From assembly GCA_016207885.1 (NCBI GenBank), contig JACQZE010000010.1, forward strand, positions 35,760-99,759: DNA of 64,000 nt, written 5' to 3'. The DNA is from Nitrospirota bacterium (GTDB lineage: Bacteria; Nitrospirota; Thermodesulfovibrionia; UBA6902). Under the pieces are notes generated by a model that worked only from the letters and a program-made list of their open reading frames with translations, searched no databases and was not told where the DNA came from. This document shows positions 43,096 through 51,456 of this stretch, in pieces. A program made the position numbers and the translations under genes. Positions within the stretch are counted from its first letter, which is position 1, and each line of letters starts with the position of its first letter.

Positions 43096-43740
43096 CTATT
43101 TTGATTCGAAGTTCTTTCTGTGTTCCTTTAGTATCTTGCAGACGTCATCAACATCATCGACAAGAGAGATCAATCCCATGTCCTCAGGATCGATTGCGTT
43201 ATTTTTGACAAGAGTTTGTTTGAACCAGTCTATGAGGCCGCTCCAGTAATCTTTGCCGATAAGGACGATCGGAAAAGGGCTGATCTTCTTTGTCTGGGAG
43301 AGGGTAAGCGCTTCAAAGAGTTCATCCATAGTACCGAAACCGCCGGGAAATATTACAAAGGCGCTGGCATACTTTATGAACATCAGTTTTCTTACAAAGA
43401 AGTACCTGAATGAGAGCGAGATATCCTGATATTTATTCGGTATCTGCTCTGCAGCTATCTCAATATTAAGGCCGACAGACTTGCCGATGCCTTCTTTTGC
43501 CCCTTTGTTCGCGCCTTCCATTATGCCGGGCCCGCCGCCGCTTATGACTGCAAAACCTTCTTCCGAGAGCTTTCTCCCGAGGTCTACAGCCATCTCGTAA
43601 TAAAATGATCCCGGTGTCATCCTGGCGCTGCCGAAGATGGTTACAGCAGGACCAAGGTCATGCAGCGTCTCAAATCCTTCAACAATTTCAGCCAGTATTC
43701 TGAAGATGCGCCAGGGTTCAGAATTTTTTAAGTCATCCAT
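43096..43740 (-). CDS. LOG-family nucleotide 5'-monophosphate phosphoribohydrolase
   Basis: A 214-aa Rossmann-fold protein of the TIGR00730/LOG family. It has SGGGPGIMEGANKGA and the catalytic PGGFGTMDELFE motif. LOG enzymes cleave the base from nucleotide monophosphates (cytokinin activation in plants); the bacterial role may be nucleotide recycling. Confidence 0.92.
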   Translation of the reverse strand: MDDLKNSEPWRIFRILAEIVEGFETLHDLGPAVTIFGSARMTPGSFYYEMAVDLGRKLSEEGFAVISGGGPGIMEGANKGAKEGIGKSVGLNIEIAAEQIPNKYQDISLSFRYFFVRKLMFIKYASAFVIFPGGFGTMDELFEALTLSQTKKISPFPIVLIGKDYWSGLIDWFKQTLVKNNAIDPEDMGLISLVDDVDDVCKILKEHRKNFESK

Positions 43741-43773
43741 AAATATGCCTTTTGTTTAAAAGTGATTAGGTGC

Positions 43774-44049
43774 TTATTTTGGGATCTCAAGCTTCTGAGG
43801 TTCGCAGAGCAGTTCGGAATTGATAGCGACCTTTCCGCATTTCTTGCACTGGTACCTGTCTGTATGCACTTTATTGTGGCAGTATGACGGGGGAGCGACA
43901 CCTGCGCTTCCGCACCAGTCAGCCTTTTTTACCATGCCCTGTACTTTGCAGATATTGTTTTGATCAAGCGCCACAGCTCCGCAGTTTGCGCATACAAACG
44001 CGCGGGTCTCTTTTGGAAGGGGGACGTGTACCTTTTTTTCTTCTGACAT
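43774..44049 (-). CDS. Small cysteine-rich zinc-binding protein
   Basis: Unrecognised 91-aa protein with ten Cys and several His. CANCGAVA and CKKCGKVA form two similar CxxCGxVA knuckles. A middle segment has WCGSAG and YCHNKVH. It is probably a double zinc ribbon and may bind metals or a redox partner. AAGGAGG lies just upstream. Function unknown. Confidence 0.75.
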   Translation of the reverse strand: MSEEKKVHVPLPKETRAFVCANCGAVALDQNNICKVQGMVKKADWCGSAGVAPPSYCHNKVHTDRYQCKKCGKVAINSELLCEPQKLEIPK

Positions 44050-44178
44050 TTCAGCCTCCTTTAAAGTATTACAGTTTTAGGATTAATAGAGGTAAGTAAT
44101 ATAATGAAATATAACATAAGGGTGCGCATTTTTTCACATTGAATGACAGGGATTGGGATACGTTGCAGCAGTGGTGTG

Positions 44179-44778
44179 CTACATCATTATCAGCAGGCTC
44201 ATCATGGCGATAGACCAGATGATATCTATCGGCAGCTGAAGTTCAGAGTTTGAATCAAGCAGAAGGTCAAAGCGGGCAGGAAACTCCTCGTCGGTCTCCC
44301 ACAATATAAGGATGACCGGGAATTTCGGAAGGGGATAGAGTTTAATAGACGCATCGCCATAGCCCATCCTCTCTCCGCCGAGCTCTTCACCTCTTCTTAC
44401 AAATGCATCGGCGTCATTGCCGTATCTATCAGCAAGCTTATCAAGCGGCAGCAGGTGAGACCCTCTGAAGAAGATATCCCCGCCTTTTAAGTTTAATGGT
44501 TTCAGCAGTTGCCCTGAAAGCGGGATGTCCTTAAAGTTCACAAGATATGAGATCATGGACAGCCTTGAGAAGTAGCCGAGCCTCTGAAGGATGATCTCGC
44601 TCAGAGGGGAATCTCCGTAAAATATCTCATCTTTCGGAAAGACAGTGATGTCAGTTCCAAACGATCTCATATGATAGGCTTCTGATTTATTGTCGAAATC
44701 CACTCCGGCTCTTCTGCATACATCTTCAGGCGACATGCCTCTCAGATCGTCCCATCCCTTTTTTTCTCCTGATGACAT
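44179..44778 (-). CDS. DUF3786 domain protein
   Basis: A 199-aa soluble protein that matches DUF3786 as I recall it. It has PEDVCRRAGV, a GSHLLPLDKLADRYG segment and PVILILWETDEEFPARFDLL near the end. The family is typical of anaerobes, often near corrinoid or Fe-S genes, and its function is unknown. Here it stands alone, divergent from the ABC-F gene. Confidence 0.78.
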   Translation of the reverse strand: MSSGEKKGWDDLRGMSPEDVCRRAGVDFDNKSEAYHMRSFGTDITVFPKDEIFYGDSPLSEIILQRLGYFSRLSMISYLVNFKDIPLSGQLLKPLNLKGGDIFFRGSHLLPLDKLADRYGNDADAFVRRGEELGGERMGYGDASIKLYPLPKFPVILILWETDEEFPARFDLLLDSNSELQLPIDIIWSIAMMSLLIMM

Positions 44779-44884
44779 GGTTTATTATACTAAAGTAAGT
44801 TTCTTAACGCCTCGATATTGAATGTCAGTCAAACGGACTACCCCGTAGCAGCGCTTCGAGGACTCTTTTGATTAAAGGAATAAT

Positions 44885-46744
44885 ATGATACAGGTCTCTA
44901 ATTTAGAAAAGTCGTACGGCAAGCAGACACTATTTGACAATGTGAGTTTTACCATCGCTCCGGGTGAACGCATCGGTCTGGTCGGCAGGAACGGGCACGG
45001 CAAGTCCACATTTTTTCGCATGCTTATCGGGGAAGATCATCCTGACTCAGGCATCATCAATATACCTGACCACTATTCAATAGGGCATCTTTCGCAGCAT
45101 CTCCGTTTTACAGAGAAGACGGTTTTGAAAGAGGCATGCCTCGGGCTTAAGCCGAATGAATACGGCATTGACGAGACATATAAGGTTGAGACGGTACTGC
45201 ACGGGCTTGGATTCTCTCCTGCCGATCTGGAACTTGACCCGAAAGACCTTTCAGGCGGATATCAGGTAAGGCTGAGCCTTGCAAAGGTGCTTGTTTCAGA
45301 GCCGAACCTTCTTCTGCTTGACGAACCTACAAACTATCTTGATATCGTCTCTATCCGCTGGATAAAAAAGTTTCTGAGCAACTGGAAGAATGAGCTTATC
45401 CTGATCACGCATGACAGGAGTTTTATGGACACTGTTATAACCCATACCATGGCGATCCACCGCTGCAAGGTACGCAAGATGATCGGCTCAACAGACAAGC
45501 TCTATCAGCAGATATTGCTGGAAGAGGAGATCCATGAGCAGACTCGTGTGAATGAAGCAAAGAAACGGAAGGTGACGGAGGATTTCATAAACAGGTTCAG
45601 GGCAAAGGCTACGAAGGCCAAGGCTGTGCAGTCGAGAGTGAAAGCGCTTGAGAGGAAAGGTACTCTGGAAAAACTTTCTCATATTAAGAACCTGGATTTC
45701 CAGTTCAAGAGCGCGCCGTTCAATGGGAAGAGGCTTCTTGAGGTTCAGAACCTCTCATTCTCATATGACAAAGACACGAAGCCGTTAATAGAGGACTTCA
45801 GTATCGCTGTGGGCAAGTTTGACCGTATAGCGATAATAGGCCAGAACGGTAAGGGGAAGACCACTCTTTTGAGCATTCTTGCCGGAGAACTTCCGCCCCA
45901 GAGCGGGAATATCAGCCCTCACCCTGCCATGAAGATCGCCTACTTCGGCCAGGCAAATATTGAGCGGCTTAATCCTGAACTGACCGTTGAGGAAGAGGTT
46001 GCGAGTGTTCAGCCTGAATATCACAGGACATCTGTTCGCAGCATATGCGGCCTTATGATGTTCAGCGGGGATGATGCTTTAAAGAAGGTGGATGTGCTTT
46101 CAGGAGGCGAAAAGAGCAGGGTGCTGCTTGCGAAACTGCTTGTCAGCCCTGCCAATATGCTTATGCTTGATGAGCCGACCAACCACCTGGATATGGAATC
46201 CGTTGACTCGCTTACAGAGGCTATAAATGATTTTGAGGGCGCTGTCATAATAGTCACTCATAATGAGATGCTTCTTCATGCTATGGCAACAAGGCTTATA
46301 GTATTTGACGCGGGCAAGGTGACGCTTTTTGAAGGCACATACCAAGACTTCCTTGACCGTGTGGGCTGGAGCGATGAGTGTGAGATAACTCTCTCTGCCG
46401 GCAAGGCTGATGTTGTCCCAACCAAGCAGATAAATAAAAAAGAGATGCGCCGTCTCAGGGCTGAGCTTGTCACAGAGAGGTCAAAGGCAACCGCTGAGAT
46501 GAAGAAGAGGATAGCTGAGATCGAATCAACCATCACGCAGCTTGAGAAGAAGGCCGGCGATGAGAGCCAGGAGCTTATCAATGTATCGCACAAAGGCGAC
46601 AGAGATTCTATCAGCCGCCTGTCAAAGTCAATAGATAAATCAAAAGGCAGGATCGAGGTGCTCTTTATCGAGCTTGATGAGCTTACAGCGAAGCATGAAA
46701 AAAGATTGAAGGAATTTGAAGAGAGGCTGAATGAATTGTCATAA
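44885..46744 (+). CDS. ABC-F family ATPase
   Basis: A 619-aa protein with two ABC domains and no membrane domain. Walker A motifs are GRNGHGKST and GQNGKGKTT. Signatures are LSGGYQVRLS and LSGGEKSRVLL. The inter-domain linker (about 210-270) is basic. The C-terminal 90 residues form a coiled coil, as in Uup/YheS-like members. ABC-F proteins act on the ribosome or confer antibiotic protection; this looks like a housekeeping type. It overlaps the patatin gene by 14 bases. Confidence 0.92.
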   Translation: MIQVSNLEKSYGKQTLFDNVSFTIAPGERIGLVGRNGHGKSTFFRMLIGEDHPDSGIINIPDHYSIGHLSQHLRFTEKTVLKEACLGLKPNEYGIDETYKVETVLHGLGFSPADLELDPKDLSGGYQVRLSLAKVLVSEPNLLLLDEPTNYLDIVSIRWIKKFLSNWKNELILITHDRSFMDTVITHTMAIHRCKVRKMIGSTDKLYQQILLEEEIHEQTRVNEAKKRKVTEDFINRFRAKATKAKAVQSRVKALERKGTLEKLSHIKNLDFQFKSAPFNGKRLLEVQNLSFSYDKDTKPLIEDFSIAVGKFDRIAIIGQNGKGKTTLLSILAGELPPQSGNISPHPAMKIAYFGQANIERLNPELTVEEEVASVQPEYHRTSVRSICGLMMFSGDDALKKVDVLSGGEKSRVLLAKLLVSPANMLMLDEPTNHLDMESVDSLTEAINDFEGAVIIVTHNEMLLHAMATRLIVFDAGKVTLFEGTYQDFLDRVGWSDECEITLSAGKADVVPTKQINKKEMRRLRAELVTERSKATAEMKKRIAEIESTITQLEKKAGDESQELINVSHKGDRDSISRLSKSIDKSKGRIEVLFIELDELTAKHEKRLKEFEERLNELS

Positions 46745-47606
46745 CAAATATGTTTTCATTCTTATAGCCGCATTGTCATTACTTGCGGCTTCCTGCTCGC
46801 TATGGGAAGTCAAGCCTCCACTGAAACCCGTAAAGATTGCCGTTGTTTTAGGAGCAGGCGCGTCAAAAGGTTTTGCGCACATAGGTGTTTTGAAAGTCCT
46901 TGAAGCAAATAAAGTGCCGATTGACATGATAGTCGGGACGAGCGCGGGGAGTTTCGTAGGCAGCCTGTACGCATACGGCTACAATGCGTTTCAACTGCAG
47001 GAGATCTCTTTTGCAATAGAAAGAGGTGACATCGTCGATTTCGGCATTCCCGATAAAGGTTTTATTAAAGGGGATGCGCTGGGGGAGTTTATCAACGCGA
47101 AGGTAAAAAATACTCCGATTGAAAACTTAAAGATCCCTTTTTATGCTGTTGCTACTGATATCCAGAGCGGGGAGGAGAAGGTTTTCAGCAGCGGCAACAC
47201 AGGGACGGCCGTGCGGGCTAGCTGTTCCATTCCCGGAGTCTTCATGCCCGCGCAAATAGCGAACAGGCTTTATGCTGACGGCGGCATTGTCAGTCCTGTG
47301 GCTGTTGACGTTGCAAGACGCCTCGGCGCGGATATTATTATTGCAGTTGATATTTCCGCTGATATTGATAATACGCTGCCGGTGGGCACCATTGATATGA
47401 TACTCAAGTCAGTTAGCATCATGCATTCCAAGATCGCTGCCGAGCAGATCAAAAAGGCCGACGTTGTGATAAAACCAAAGGTCGGATATATCGGCTCAAG
47501 CGATTTCACCAAACGGCATGAAGCCGTTCTTGAAGGTGAAAAAGCAGCTACTGAAGCTTTACCAGAAATACAGAATATCATCAGTAAACTAAGGCAGGAA
47601 GGCTGA
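46731..47606 (+). CDS. Patatin-like phospholipase, RssA-type lipoprotein
   Basis: A 291-aa predicted serine hydrolase. A lipoprotein signal has lipobox AASC near residue 22. The oxyanion loop is LGAGASKGFAHIGVL, the nucleophile Ser is in GTSAGS, and the catalytic Asp is in ADGG. It is probably anchored in the envelope and acts on phospholipid acyl chains. The start lies within the end of the ABC-F gene. Confidence 0.9.
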   Translation: MNCHNKYVFILIAALSLLAASCSLWEVKPPLKPVKIAVVLGAGASKGFAHIGVLKVLEANKVPIDMIVGTSAGSFVGSLYAYGYNAFQLQEISFAIERGDIVDFGIPDKGFIKGDALGEFINAKVKNTPIENLKIPFYAVATDIQSGEEKVFSSGNTGTAVRASCSIPGVFMPAQIANRLYADGGIVSPVAVDVARRLGADIIIAVDISADIDNTLPVGTIDMILKSVSIMHSKIAAEQIKKADVVIKPKVGYIGSSDFTKRHEAVLEGEKAATEALPEIQNIISKLRQEG

Positions 47607-47674
47607 ATTAAGGAGTGCCAGTGGTCGCCGTAGCGAAAGGGGTGTGTCATAATCTTCAGCAAGCTAATTTCTAT

Positions 47675-47712
47675 GCCGTCATTCCCGACTACAATCGGGA
47701 ATCCATCTGCTT
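47675..47712. repeat. Short REP-like palindrome
   Basis: ATTCCCGA (47681-47688) and TCGGGAAT (47695-47702) are perfect inverted arms within CGTC...GGATTC-type flanks, a form common among scattered intergenic repeats. It lies between the patatin and dusB genes. Confidence 0.55.
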
Positions 47713-47761
47713 GTTTTATATAAGTTGGTATTTTGATCGGATGGGTAATACCCCCTGTAAA

Positions 47762-47790
47762 TTGTGCCATCCGTAGTTAGAGTGTAAAAT
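47762..47790 (+). promoter_or_regulatory. Possible dusB promoter, leaderless
   Basis: TTGTGC (47762-47767) and TAAAAT (47785-47790) are 17 bases apart. The predicted start falls on the dusB ATG at 47796. The -35 is weak. Confidence 0.4.
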
Positions 47791-47795
47791 ATAAC

Positions 47796-48791
47796 ATGTT
47801 AAAAATAGGGAACCTCGAATTATCTTCAAACCTCATCCTTGCTCCGCTCTCAGGAATAAGCGACATGCCTTTCCGCATGATCAGCCGTTCTTTCGGCTGC
47901 AAGTTCGCATTTACAGAGATGATCAGCGCCCACGCCATTGTTCAAAAGAGCAAAAAGACAGAGGATATGCTTCTAACAGTTCCGGAGGACAAACCTCTGG
48001 GCGTGCAGCTTCTTGTCAGTGAGCCGGACTACATTGAAAAGGCGATTGAGATTGTTAACAAGCACGACTTCCCTCTTCTGGACATCAATTCCGCATGTCC
48101 CGCAGGCAAGGTAACACGCAGCGGCAAGGGCGCAAGTATGATGAAAGACCCTGAAGGATTGAGAGAGCTTCTTAAGATCGCTGTCAGGAATTCCAGGGTT
48201 CCGGTCACTGTAAAGATAAGGGCCGGGTGGGATAAGGATTCTGTTAATGCAAGGGATGTGGCTCTTCACGCTCAGGATGCAGGCATAAGCGGGCTCTTTA
48301 TCCACGGCAGGACAAAGAAGCAGGGCTACAGCGGGAGCGTTGACTACAATGTGATAAGGGAAGTTAAAGAGGCGCTGGATATTCCGGTCATCGGAAGCGG
48401 TGATGTCTTTTCTCCCGATCTTGTTAAGAAGATGTTTGACGAGACCGGCTGCGACGGTGTCGTGATCGCAAGAGGCGCGCTCGGCAACCCGTGGATATTC
48501 AGGGAGGCTGAGGCGTTTCTGAAAGACGGCTCGATAATTGAACGTCCTCATATTGATGAGATAACAGACGCCATAGCAAAGCACATGGAGATGCTGATCA
48601 ATCTCTATGGCGAGAGCAGGGGAGTAATGGTATTCAGGAAGTTCTTTGCCTGGTACCTTAAAGGCCTGAGAAATATTAAACCGTTAAGGGAAAGGGGATT
48701 CAAAGCAGTTACGAGAGAAGATATAGTGGTGCTGATCGAGGAACTTAAAAGTTCTGAAAGAACATTTCATGCTCATGAACAACCTGATTGA
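47796..48791 (+). CDS. dusB: tRNA-dihydrouridine synthase (DusB type)
   Basis: A 331-aa FMN-dependent TIM-barrel reductase that forms dihydrouridine in tRNA. It starts with LILAPLSGISDMPFRMI. The catalytic Cys is in DINSACPAGKVTRSGKG. FIHGRTKKQGYSG and VIARGALGNPWIF are family motifs. No ribosome site is seen before the ATG. Confidence 0.94.
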   Translation: MLKIGNLELSSNLILAPLSGISDMPFRMISRSFGCKFAFTEMISAHAIVQKSKKTEDMLLTVPEDKPLGVQLLVSEPDYIEKAIEIVNKHDFPLLDINSACPAGKVTRSGKGASMMKDPEGLRELLKIAVRNSRVPVTVKIRAGWDKDSVNARDVALHAQDAGISGLFIHGRTKKQGYSGSVDYNVIREVKEALDIPVIGSGDVFSPDLVKKMFDETGCDGVVIARGALGNPWIFREAEAFLKDGSIIERPHIDEITDAIAKHMEMLINLYGESRGVMVFRKFFAWYLKGLRNIKPLRERGFKAVTREDIVVLIEELKSSERTFHAHEQPD

Positions 48792-48809
48792 TCTTCCATG
48801 ATTTTAGAT

Positions 48810-50042
48810 TTATTGCTTGCTTTGCTGACGGTGTCTTACAAAAGATATGAGGAAGGCTGTTAATGATAGCAGGGCAATCAGAGTCGCAAGCGGCCCAAAA
48901 TTTAACAAGCCCCAGCTCATGCCTACAAGCGGCAGAAGGCTCCAGCGGACCATAGTACGCAATGTGTCATGCTTTGCTATGAAGTTGGCAACCGGCGGGG
49001 AATATTTATAATAAGTCTGTACAAATGAATTGCCGATCGCATTTGTTATCAAAAATCTGTCGCGGAAGTTGCGGAGTATTTTTACATGGGGCTCCATAAA
49101 AGATCCGTAAGCAGCAGTGGCTATAAAGCATCCGCTTTTGTTGCCGGCTCCGCCTGAACCTGCTGTACCTGATGATGAATCCTCACCAAGCCCTGACGGG
49201 TCTACTATTACACCGTTTGCAATGCCATCGTCATCTCCACGGCCTCCATCGATAAAGTGGAGCGTTACGGTGCTGCCGTTTATCTCAGCTCCGGTCTGTC
49301 CGTCAAACATGAACTCATGCCATCCACCAACCGGGCTGTATTTATACCAGACATAACCGGCAGGAGCAGGCGCGGGCAACTGGATGGTCACTGTAGCGGT
49401 GTCTCCATGGTTAGGAACTGCTACTTCTATATCAAATAGGCCGAATATAAGATTGTTGGGTTTGTCTGTCGCATCCTCTATGGTATTTGGGTCAATGCTA
49501 CGGAACTTTCTTAGGTCATTGTCAGAATTAACGATGTTTGTTATTTCTGAATTTTCCGTTGTTATTATAGTTGAGCCTGGAGTTGAGTCTGCAACCAAAG
49601 GCTGCAACTCAATTAACAGAAAGGTCCCGTTGGAAACTTCTGTGCCTGCTCCAAACGGCACAAGTAATAGCGTGCCTGTTGAGGTTAGTACTGTGTCAGA
49701 GATCAGGTAATTTGGATCAGTTAATGAAGTTCCGGTGTTTAAGATAACATTCTCACCTTCTAAACCAACTATTACAAAAATGGATCCGATTAGAGTTATA
49801 TCTCCAGGTGGTGTGGTAATTATGTCGATGGGTGGTGTATCTATAGGTGTGCTAATGATGTCGCCAGGTAGTGTTGCATCTATGCCGTCAGGTAGTGTGG
49901 CATCTATGCCGCCAGGTGGTGTGACAATGATATCAGCATTACCAATGTTTAAACCTATAGGGAAGTATATGTTGTAAATAAATAGATGATTGAGCGGAAG
50001 AAGCAGTAATAATGCTGTCAGGAAAATGATCTTCTTTTTCAT
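48810..50042 (-). CDS. Exported CFI-box-CTERM / choice-of-anchor U surface protein
   Basis: A 410-aa secreted protein. It has a signal peptide (1-25), then a low-complexity Gly-Ile-Asp-Thr-Pro region with two GIDATLP repeats. A choice-of-anchor U domain follows (about 195-285, with [14 protein letters not shown] and [11 protein letters not shown]). Next comes [11 protein letters not shown] near 304-314, the CFI-box hallmark, and then a C-terminal hydrophobic helix and RHRQQ tail. Such C termini are thought to be sorting signals. The function is unknown. Confidence 0.8.
   Translation of the reverse strand: MKKKIIFLTALLLLLPLNHLFIYNIYFPIGLNIGNADIIVTPPGGIDATLPDGIDATLPGDIISTPIDTPPIDIITTPPGDITLIGSIFVIVGLEGENVILNTGTSLTDPNYLISDTVLTSTGTLLLVPFGAGTEVSNGTFLLIELQPLVADSTPGSTIITTENSEITNIVNSDNDLRKFRSIDPNTIEDATDKPNNLIFGLFDIEVAVPNHGDTATVTIQLPAPAPAGYVWYKYSPVGGWHEFMFDGQTGAEINGSTVTLHFIDGGRGDDDGIANGVIVDPSGLGEDSSSGTAGSGGAGNKSGCFIATAAYGSFMEPHVKILRNFRDRFLITNAIGNSFVQTYYKYSPPVANFIAKHDTLRTMVRWSLLPLVGMSWGLLNFGPLATLIALLSLTAFLISFVRHRQQSKQ
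49795..49940 (-). repeat. Imperfect tandem repeat coding the GIDATLP/IDT tract
   Basis: A unit of about 24-27 bases (core AGGTAGTGT-GCATCTATGCC on the plus strand) recurs at 49865-49920, with more diverged copies on both sides. It encodes the repeated Gly-Ile-Asp-Ala-Thr-Leu-Pro segments of the surface protein. Confidence 0.6.
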
Positions 50043-50172
50043 TATCTCTAAATGTGGTTTCTTATCTTAAAGCTTAAAATTCTTATTAAGCCTGCAAGAC
50101 CAGATGTATAGAGACATATTAGTGGATGGCTAAGTTTTTGTCAATCTTTATTTTACAGATGTAAAGATGTCG

Positions 50173-50748
50173 TTACAGAAGCTCAATCCCGAACTTTTTG
50201 AGGCAATCAGCCAAGGCGGCAAGCGGCAGGCCGATCACGTTAAGGAAATCACCTTCTATCTTTTTCACAAGAAGCGCTCCAAGCCCCTGAATGGCGTATG
50301 CACCGGCCTTATCAAGCGGCTCTCCTGTTTCGACATATGAGGCGATCTCCTTTTCAGTGAGCTTTTTAAATGTCACTTTTGTCTCGACTGACCTTGATAT
50401 CTTCTTTTTCGTTGCCGTATCCAAAATGGTAAATCCGGTAATAACGGAGTGTGTCTTGTTGTTGAGCAATGTCAGCATCCTCTTTGCTTCTGTTTTGGTG
50501 TGAGGCTTGCCGAGGATTTGACCTTTATAAAGAATGAATGTGTCGGCAGCGATGATCAGTGCATCTATATGTCTTGCGGCAACTGCATTTGCTTTTTCAT
50601 GTGAAAGGAACCTTGCAAGCCGGTGAGGCTTTAATTTCAGGGAGAGGTCTTCTTCATAATCGCCGGCATCAATCCTGAATTTGAGTCCGGCGTTCTTGAG
50701 TATCTCTTTTCTCCTCGGGGACTTTGACGCGAGTATTATCTGCTTCAT
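50173..50748 (-). CDS. maf: Maf-family nucleoside triphosphate pyrophosphatase
   Basis: A 191-aa house-cleaning enzyme that hydrolyses non-canonical or pyrimidine nucleoside triphosphates. It starts with IILASKSPRRKEILKNAG. The catalytic Asp is in IIAADTFILYKGQILGKP. KAGAYAIQGLGALLVKKIEGDF and NVIGLPL complete the family pattern. Confidence 0.94.
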   Translation of the reverse strand: MKQIILASKSPRRKEILKNAGLKFRIDAGDYEEDLSLKLKPHRLARFLSHEKANAVAARHIDALIIAADTFILYKGQILGKPHTKTEAKRMLTLLNNKTHSVITGFTILDTATKKKISRSVETKVTFKKLTEKEIASYVETGEPLDKAGAYAIQGLGALLVKKIEGDFLNVIGLPLAALADCLKKFGIELL

Positions 50749-50778
50749 TGTTGCGATAGCCTTGATGAGAATATTTAC

Positions 50779-51270
50779 TTAAAGCAGGCCTTGTAATTCT
50801 TCCAGCAAAACCAATAACCTTTCTGATCCTTTCATAAGACTTTCATCGAATTTCTTGATTTGCCTGTAGTATACGGAGACGTCATGCTCGCTGTTGCGAT
50901 ATGCTTCCCTGTTTTTGATCTGTTCATTAATTGAATTAGAGTGTGGTATCGTGCTTCTGATCTTAATGAGTGTATCCCCTTTCAACGCATCAGGCACGTT
51001 CATTTTCAAGAGGTCGTCAAAGCCTGAGTGGAGGTATTTTAGAGGATGTATAATATTGTTTTCATCAAAAATGGTATCTAACTCTTTTCTCAGCAGGTCA
51101 ATATTGGATTTTAATATTTCCAGGTTGGATGATACTTCCTGACTGATAATCGATAATAGCTTGTTCCCTTTTTTTCTTGCCGATCTCCTGATCTTGAAGC
51201 TGTCCCAGAGCATTGCAAGTACAAGCCCTGATGTTATTCCTGCAATAAATCCTTTTAACCATTCGGACAC
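50779..51270 (-). CDS. Membrane-anchored helical protein, unknown function
   Basis: Unrecognised 163-aa protein. An N-terminal TM helix (about residues 6-24) is followed by a basic patch (KIRRSARKKGNK). The rest is long helices with coiled-coil character (SNLEILKSNIDLLRKELD). AGGAG lies just upstream. It sits between maf and the divergent mltD. Confidence 0.7.
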   Translation of the reverse strand: MSEWLKGFIAGITSGLVLAMLWDSFKIRRSARKKGNKLLSIISQEVSSNLEILKSNIDLLRKELDTIFDENNIIHPLKYLHSGFDDLLKMNVPDALKGDTLIKIRSTIPHSNSINEQIKNREAYRNSEHDVSVYYRQIKKFDESLMKGSERLLVLLEELQGLL

Positions 51271-51408
51271 GATAAATTTCTCCTGTACAAGAAAAAAGAA
51301 GAATTAAGGGATCAAAAATATTAATATGATCAATTTAGTATTAACTGTAATCTACTATTTTTACTATCACATGTCAATAAGTTTCGCTAATTATTATATG
51401 CATTACGT

Positions 51409-51437
51409 TTGCCATTTATCACATATTTATATATCAT
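51409..51437 (+). promoter_or_regulatory. Sigma-70 promoter of mltD
   Basis: TTGCCA (51409-51414) and TATCAT (51432-51437) are 17 bases apart. The start would be near 51444, about 13 bases before the ATG at 51457. Confidence 0.55.
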
Positions 51438-51456
51438 ATTTAAAACATTTCTATTT

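Noticed and set aside
49117..49977. Plus-strand frames opposite the CFI-box protein
   Set aside because: They are shadows of the minus-strand gene, with no ribosome sites or recognisable domains.
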